Origin: Ciona savignyi
Lineage: Eukaryota; Chordata; Ascidiacea; Phlebobranchia; Cionidae
Direction of reading: 5' to 3'
NCBI GenBank assembly: GCA_000149265.1
Contig: CH002030.1
Coordinates: 59,568 to 123,567, forward strand
Length of the DNA: 64,000 bases
This document shows, piece after piece, positions 57,854-64,000 of the stretch. Each line of letters begins with the position of its first letter. Position 1 is the first letter of the stretch. The notes under the pieces are model-generated. The model made no database searches, was not told the origin of the DNA, and worked only from the letters and a program-made list of their open reading frames with translations. Both the position numbers and the translations under genes were made by a program.

Positions 57854-60800
57854 GTAAGTAGAGCTACAGCCCACCGCTTCTGAAGTGATTGTAGTATATT
57901 CATAGTAAATGTAACTTTAATATTTGATCAGTCCACTTAAATTCACTGGATCGACATTTATCACCAGAAACAACCAGGGTCCCCAAAAAGTAGCTAATGG
58001 TCACCACATGGTGATCAGGGTTAATCAAATACTAATCCAGAATTTCCTATATCAAGGGATTAATTAAATTTGATTATCTTTATAGGAACTAAATCCTGAA
58101 GAATTTGAGGTTGTTTTGGAAGAATTGAATGATGGTATTTCCACTATTTATTGCAATTGCCCAAAATACGGTGGACCAGTAGTTGTCAAATGCACAGAGG
58201 ATACTCCAGGAAATGATATTAAAATGCTCACAAGCAGGTTAGGTTTTTTTAAATGTAGTAGGATCTAAAAGTAAAAGTGTCATAAAAGCAACATTTTTGA
58301 ATTTTATTTTCTTAAATCATAATTACATAGATATAATATATTTATTTTTTCTCTATGTATGGCAGAAGAGTTGTTAATTAGGCAGATGTCAGATAAACTC
58401 ATGCGCACTTTTGGGTTGTCTATTGCATACGATTGGGACATTGGTTACACAGGGTTAAGACTATGTCGATGTATGTGGCCCAACTGCCTGATGTTTTGGC
58501 ACCAACAGCCATTTGGTCGTTTTTAATCGAGTTTTAAGCTTTATCTGATTTACCTAACTACCAAGTTTATGTTACCTTTTTAAATTTAGGTTTTTTCCTT
58601 TTTTTGTATAAATATTTATTAATTCTCAGCGCTGAAATTCATCATTTAAACTCTGAATCGGGCGTTTTTTCTGAATTTTGTGGCGAAGTACAGTGGCGTA
58701 CAAATTCCAGTTCTATATATGGCGTCGTTCATAAATCTTCGTGGATGAAAAATCTAAGTCGCATGCTTGATTCGATGCGAACCAAAAACGAGAAAATATC
58801 ATGGGCGCTACGCTTTAGAATGACCTTGGATATTGGCCGTGGTATCAAGTTAATGCAAGATAGAGAAATTAAAAAATGGGTAAAGGCAACTGATGTTATA
58901 ATCGATACAAACATCCGAGCCAAACTTTGCTTCTCGGAATGTGTTGAACACTTTTTAACGTACACTCAAATGTTCGGGTTTTTGCTTTGGAAAACGGCAC
59001 TCGGCTGGGAGAGAGAAGATAAAAATCAACCAATTAGAGCAATAGAACACCTTCAAGATTGGAATGTCATCGGCATTCTCAGTCCCCAGGACAAAATGGT
59101 TGCAGAGTTGCTAAAAACATTGTTCTACAACTGCTTATCACCTAACGCAGACTTACCTGAACAAATACGTATGTTGGAGGGTTTCTGGGATGCAAGAATT
59201 TCAAGGTTAGCTGATGAGAATGCCAAGGAATTATCTCCCCTCATGAATAAGACGTCAGAATTTCCAAAGCAACAACAAAATGAGCGTAAGGTGTTGTCAA
59301 GTGTCTCACTCAAAGAAAAAATAAATTGTGAGTTTAAAAATAAAATGTTTATCCACTAAGAAAAATGTAACATCAAATGAAAAGTGAGGTTTATCATATG
59401 CATGATCCACTGAATGTGTTTTCTGTACCACTCTGTACCGTGTCTTATAAGAAACAGTCGCATCGCTATGACATAGATTTACCAACACAGTCGTACTTTT
59501 ACAGTTACTTATACTGTTACAGTACTGTACTTTTTTACTGCCAATGTCACACTGTTACTTCGATTAAACGCTGAATTAGTCGGTATTTGGACTTTTATGT
59601 ATGGCATCTTTGGTGTTTATGACCATTCGGATATTATGACCAAATAGGTCTGATCCCAAAGAGGTCATATTAAGTGGCGCCTACTGTATAAGTGTGCCAT
59701 CATTTTTTATCATGGCTCTTAAGTGGCCTATTTAGAAAGGTATTTTTAAACTACAGCCTGACGGAATTGTGTCTTTAATAACGCAAGAAAAACGGTTGAT
59801 TATCTGAATTTCATTGGCATATCTCATCGTTATCATATCCAGACTCTGGAATTATATTGTCTGTTATTTCACCAGATGAAGATGGATTGAGCACCTTATC
59901 AGCTTTTTCAATTGACCTAAGTATTTCAGCTTCATCATCAGACTCTGTTATTTCACCAGATGAAGATGGCGTGAGCACCTCATCAGCTCTATCAATTGAC
60001 CTAAGTTTGTCAGGTGTGTACTTAAAAATATGTTAATGCTATCATGGGGGTGACAAGGATTAAATCTTGAAGGCAAGATTTGAACCTTGGCGCCGCGCCG
60101 TCGCCAATTATTTCAATTGCTCAGAAAGGTGTCCATTTTTTCCTTCATTCACTGTTTTTAGATGCAGTAAACTATTTTTTAATGGTTTGCATTTAACCAT
60201 AATTGGCTTCACAGCACTGCTCCTTTCCAGCTTTGTGGCCTTATTTTTAACCTTCACATAGTTACAATTCAAAACTTAATAAAATACTAATTTCATTTTT
60301 TCGTTTCCTATAATTTCCAATAAAAACAAAACTGTTTTTAAATGAATAAAAGGCTAGAAAAATCTAGCCTATGGTGAATCAAACTACTGGGATAACAATC
60401 CAACACTCTAACTCAGACAACGGCCAAATCTGGCGCGCTTAGTCCTTTATTTTGTCCTGTCAGGTGTTATCGACATGTTGAAAGACAAATGGAGATGTCA
60501 TTATGATATCACTAGATTTGTGCATTCTTGCTACATGTGAGTGGCGGCTTGATCACCCGCCAGTATAAGAATAAAATTATTTTGGCCCCTGATCTAAATA
60601 GTGTGTCCACCCCTAGTCTAACCACTGCACATGCTTGTCTATGATTGTAGTATATTGATTGTGGCAAGTAATCAAAGCACAGTTTTAATTTGACCTGCTT
60701 TTACCTTACTTTGCAGAAAAGATATATAACCAGGACCTGGGTGCAGTGGGGGAAATGTCACCACCTTCTTCAAATCTCCAACCGTTCAAAAACGAAATAC

Positions 60801-63800
60801 GTCGATCTTGGAACAATGAAAATCCTCCTGGGAGAAATGACAACCTTGAGAGTATAAGCGTACTAATGCCTAAACAAAATGTCAACGATGTACAAACAGA
60901 CGAAAATCAAATTCGATGTCATGATGAAATTGTTCAACCGGAAAATGATCCACAAAATGTCACTGATGTACAAACAAGTCAAAACTCCCAAAAGCACCTT
61001 AGAAAGTCCAAAACCCAAACTTGTGCATGGAACTTATGGATGTTACCAGGTAACTTAAGTTGTTTTGGTTCTTTAAAGTTATTGCCAAATAACAGCATAC
61101 TTTCCTGGTTCACTCTCTGCTGTAATCTAGCCATTTTAAAGGTCGAAAAAACTGGCTGCAAATAAATAAGATTCATGTCAGCATGGCTTATGCAGTTTTC
61201 CTTGCTTTTTGTAATAATAAAATTAACTGTAGATTATTCAGGACTTTCCCAAACACCAAAACTAAGTCTCTGTATTTCAGCTGTTGGTGTTGTAATTGTA
61301 GCGGTTTATGCTGCGTCTTTGATATTCAACGAAACAGGTATTGGAAGTAACTTTTATCAACCTATTGCGGCTAATTATTGTTCTGTGGCCTTATAAACTG
61401 ACGAATTAAACTCCTTGTTAAAAATGCCTATTAACATAAAAACTGGTATCCAAACCTACCTTAAACTTTACGCAGTTCCGCTTTGCACCATTGTTTCCAT
61501 CCACTTAGAATTGTTTTTCAAATTCCCAAATGCAAGTTTTTTGGTTTACTCAAATTAATGCCACTGTTGTTGCCACACAATTAGTTGTTGCTACTTTTAC
61601 TTATTTTACGTACGTTTTTAGAAACTGAAAATTTACAAAACTTTTTTTCAATATTGTTTTACCTTATTTTTTAGGCATTAAATGTCTGAATATCACTACC
61701 ACTGTCTTCTTCTGTCACCATGTGCTGTATTCTCATCACTGGCGCCGAACGCGGGTATGCAGAGTACGCCAGCCTACCCTGGCATTTTGCCAGGGTATGC
61801 AGCATCACATGATTTTTACGCGTTTTGATCATCAGATCATCTATATAATTGCCTATCTGCACTACAATTCAACTGCGCAAGACATACAAGCGTCGCGATG
61901 GGAGAACAACACGTTTTTTTTTTGTCTACATTAGTACATACTACATACACGATAATACCTAGTGCAGTGCCGATCAGGATTTTTCACGATCATTAAAATC
62001 CTTGCCGATCTGATCGCGACCTAAATTGCGCCAAAAAAGACGCTTATTTTCTGACGCGAAATGCTAACTATGAGAGAAATATAGTTTTACTTCACAGCTA
62101 TAAATCGATTAAACTGTTATTTACACTACTTAACTGCACAGATTAAGCTTGAGCTAAAGCTTAAAACATATAAAATTTAATTTTTTTATACGGTTTGTGG
62201 TAAAACGTATAATATATATTTTGTCGCACCTTTGCTGTGATTATACAGGGGCGTCAATGAAACAACAACTTAAGAAACAACCAGGCACTTTTATAAGGTA
62301 TTTAAAGATATATTCCAACTTCCAAGCATAAGTTTTATATTCGGTAGGGAGTGTATTAATGACATTTAGGAAAGCTAATCCGTTTCTTTTATCCTAATTT
62401 ATTAAGCAATCTTCGGCATAGCATGTAAGTAGGAGGATTGTTTGGCTTTGGTCCAACTTGCACCTAGCCGAAATGAGTAGACGCATGTATCTTTTTGATG
62501 ACTCGTGCGAACGCTCGAAGCGCACGCTAATGATAAGAGAGAGTAAACTAATGTTTCTTTAGTATAAACAGTCTGCTATCAATTAAAAATATAAATCGAA
62601 AATTGAGTTAAAACTTATTTTACGCATTTTACACAATTAAAATTTTCAGGATTAATAATGTGATTTATTGTTGTTTGCATGATTTAGTTTTACAGAATGA
62701 TTAATTAGATCCCGCTACGTAATGCCCTGTTGAATCTATGCCTGCCCTAACTAAATTGATTTTAAACTACTTTTTAGATACGTAATTAATTGCCGAGATC
62801 ATTTGATTTCCCAGACGCGCACATACACATTTGGAATATAACATTTGTTTCACCAATTGGCCTATTCCACGCAAGTAAGGAAAGTCGAATGGTTTACGTC
62901 GGGACGATTAAATTATTTTTTAACTCCTTTGGTTGCAAACCGGACGATTATAACTAACCGGAATCTAAGGAATTTTTATAGGATTAAATGGGCTATAAAC
63001 ATTTACACAAGCTTAATAAAGAGGCGTACAACAACCACTGGCAACTATAATATCTTATATTCTAAATAGGAGTCTAAAGGAACTCATAATACTAGAGCAC
63101 TTAATACGCGTAGTGCGTTTCTCCTTACCGAAAGCGCATCTATCGTGCGAAGACGTCCGAACATTTTTTAAAGCGAGAGCTCGGAAAACAACTTGCTTTT
63201 TTATCGCATCGCTTTTTGTGGCAAGGAAAGATACATTACCGTAAATGTCAGTTGAAGTCTAAAGTCAACATTGCAAAACAAGAGTAGTTTATACAATTTA
63301 TTTACTTAATCTATTTTGTTTTTAGCTGGAGATTTTATTGCAATCGGCGCAACGAACGCGAGGGCTCCAAATTATTTAATAAAACTTTTACTAATCATGC
63401 CGAATCGGTACCAGCTCGAATTTTTTAACGTTAAGAGCCTAGTTTGAAATGTCAAAGAGATGCATTCTAGGGCAATTTAATGTTAAAAAATTTTTTGAAA
63501 TTGATTTTCTCTCAACCCTCGCATGCCCTGGCTTTTCGTATGTTCGGCGCGCCTGATTCTCATTCATACCATTTTCCTTCATACCACAATCACTTTCCCC
63601 TTCTCATGCCCCTTTCTCTCCTCTCAGATCCAATTGAGCTCCAGCAGCGCACAAGGTTCATTCTCGACAAAAACTCCGTTCCAGCGTTAACCGGACATCT
63701 TTCTGATATTTACCCCTGGATTCGGGAGACGGATTTCTATGCCGGAAACCAGTCGCACGGACAAGACGTCGCCGTTCATGACCTTTTTAAAAAAGAAAAC

Positions 63801-64000
63801 GGAACTTTCCGGAGCGTTATGGTCTTGGGCTCAGCTGGAAGCGGCAAAACTACTCTGCTGCAGAGACACGCCAAATTGGTTCTTGAAAAGCGCATTAAAA
63901 CACTCTTGCATATTCAGGTTGTCATTTATATTCCGTTCTACGAGTTCGATACGACTGAAGTAGGTAATTTCGAACACATGATGGCCGTCATGTATTATCC
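57811..64000 (+). CDS. pseudokinase - membrane helix - NACHT protein, partial
   Basis: Seven exons with compatible phases: 57811-57853 (weak), 58086-58237, 58630-59327, 59843-60013, 60717-61049, 61281-61337 and 63628 to the window edge. Domain order: kinase-like fold, acidic linker with an internal duplication, polar linker, one hydrophobic helix, then NACHT with the P-loop GSAGSGKTT. NACHT ATPases are the oligomerising switch of NLR-type immune sensors. The kinase-like domain takes the place where death-fold domains usually sit. The gene continues to the right, where leucine-rich or other sensor repeats would be expected. The architecture is my assembly from genomic exons; two neighbouring genes cannot be excluded until a transcript spans 61337/63628. 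Confidence 0.62.
58086..59327 (+). CDS. kinase-like (pseudokinase) domain exons
   Basis: Exons 58086-58237 and 58630-59327, joined in phase 2. N-lobe: YGGPVVVKCTED keeps the strand-3 lysine (codon 58188-58190). C-lobe: ALRFRMTLDIGRGIKLMQDR is helix E. The catalytic loop position reads IKKWVKATDVIID instead of HRDxKxxN. The DFG position reads KLCFSE (58922-58939). FGFLLWKTALGWERED is the helix-F motif, and the last C-lobe helices end near MLEGFWDARI. Without HRD and DFG it should be catalytically dead. Hydrophobic spacing resembles the TKL/RIP/MLKL side of the kinome, but this is a weak guess. Confidence 0.65.
59328..59842 (+). other. intron of the kinase-like gene
   Basis: The end of the intron has transposon-like text (tcatattaagtggcgcctactgtata at about 59666) reminiscent of a Tc1/mariner terminus without a partner. 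No coding exon. Confidence 0.5.
59843..60013 (+). CDS. duplicated acidic linker exon
   Basis: The preceding exon ends with one base and this one begins with two, giving YSGIILSVISPDEDG. The exon encodes two copies of about 27 residues, SVISPDEDGLSTLSAFSIDL and SVISPDEDGVSTSSALSIDL, separated by SISASSSD. It ends in phase 1 at TCAG|gtgtgt. The repeat is acidic and serine-rich, probably a flexible linker or a docking motif in two copies. Confidence 0.65.
60014..60716 (+). other. intron of the kinase-like gene
   Basis: No exon recognised. A 64-codon open frame at 60067-60261 with a hydrophobic end has no start or splice support. Confidence 0.5.
60717..61049 (+). CDS. polar linker exon before the membrane helix
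   Basis: Acceptor tttgcag, donor CCAG|gtaact, phase 1 at both ends. It encodes about 110 polar residues rich in Asn and Gln, with a near repeat NVNDVQTDENQ and NVTDVQTSQNSQ, and ends TQTCAWNLWMLP, where hydrophobic residues begin. No known domain. Confidence 0.65.
61281..61337 (+). CDS. 57-bp transmembrane-helix exon
   Basis: Acceptor tatttcag, donor ACAG|gtattg. Together with the end of the previous exon it reads WMLPAVGVVIVAVYAASLIF, about 20 uncharged residues, the length of one membrane span, followed by NET. A micro-exon carrying only the helix. The phase (1 in, 1 out) allows it to be skipped without a frame change. Confidence 0.62.
61338..63627 (+). other. intron before the NACHT exon, repeat-rich
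   Basis: 2.3 kb without a coding exon I can support. Possible element pieces: ccctggcattttgccaggg (hairpin, 61777-61795), the gatc-rich palindromic text at 61969-62020 (gccgatcaggattt, aatccttgccgatctgatcg), and cgctcgaagcgcacg at 62512. None has both ends defined. Confidence 0.5.
63628..64000 (+). CDS. NACHT NTPase exon (N-terminal part, cut by window edge)
   Basis: Acceptor tcctctcag. Phase 1 fits the membrane exon to give NETDPIELQQRTRFILD. Then LSDIYPWIRETDFYAGN, a short pre-NACHT segment, and RSVMVLGSAGSGKTTLLQRH, the Walker A P-loop (63828-63851), then LLHIQVVIYIPFYEFDTTE, the strand after the P-loop helix. CpG and GC are higher than in the exons to the left. NACHT proteins include NLRs and telomerase-associated proteins; the NLR-like pattern is the better fit. 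Walker B lies beyond the window. Confidence 0.85.

Noticed and set aside
59590-59700. Possible Tc1/mariner terminus (ggcgcctactgta)
   Set aside because: No inverted partner found within reach.

Overview
The window reads as a chordate genome of tunicate type, most likely Ciona or a close relative. The reasons are AT-rich DNA, many short exons with GT/AG introns, splice acceptors placed directly against a start codon (as in spliced-leader trans-splicing), tRNA-derived SINEs, many small DNA transposons, and a FAT-type cadherin split into dozens of exons. The species call is an inference. All genes I can support lie on the + strand. One 100-base N gap lies at 5007-5106.

Layout. (1) 1-5785: no exon I can confirm; one possible signal-peptide exon at 887-955. 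(2) 5786-43151: a giant FAT-family protocadherin of the FAT1/2/3 (Fat-like) class. I assembled 48 exons by splice site and reading phase, about 3,690 residues. They encode 23-24 cadherin repeats, the FAT1/2/3-specific membrane-proximal region, an EGF, one laminin-G domain, four more EGFs, one membrane helix and a long tail with proline-rich motifs and a PDZ-type C-terminus. The 5' end is missing. From about 19.7 kb to the stop codon the introns are nearly free of CpG, whereas the 5' introns are not. (3) 44.0-53.9 kb: two tandem copies of a class A GPCR gene with a Cys-rich ectodomain exon and a 7TM exon. Each copy carries one in-frame stop in the ectodomain exon, at a different place. (4) Between and after them lie mobile elements: a hAT-like element inside another (47362-48784), a roughly 21-bp minisatellite (48785-49300), tRNA-type SINEs (54.1-55.0 kb), and a PIF/Harbinger-like MITE inside a pogo/Tigger-like element (55553-57130). 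(5) 57.8-64.0 kb: a partial gene whose phase-compatible exons encode a kinase-like domain without recognisable HRD and DFG motifs, an acidic duplicated linker, a polar linker, one hydrophobic helix and the start of a NACHT P-loop NTPase. It runs off the right edge.

The three coding loci look functionally unrelated: a cell-adhesion and planar-polarity cadherin, an orphan receptor pair, and an NLR-like intracellular sensor. The last has the most unusual architecture in the window.
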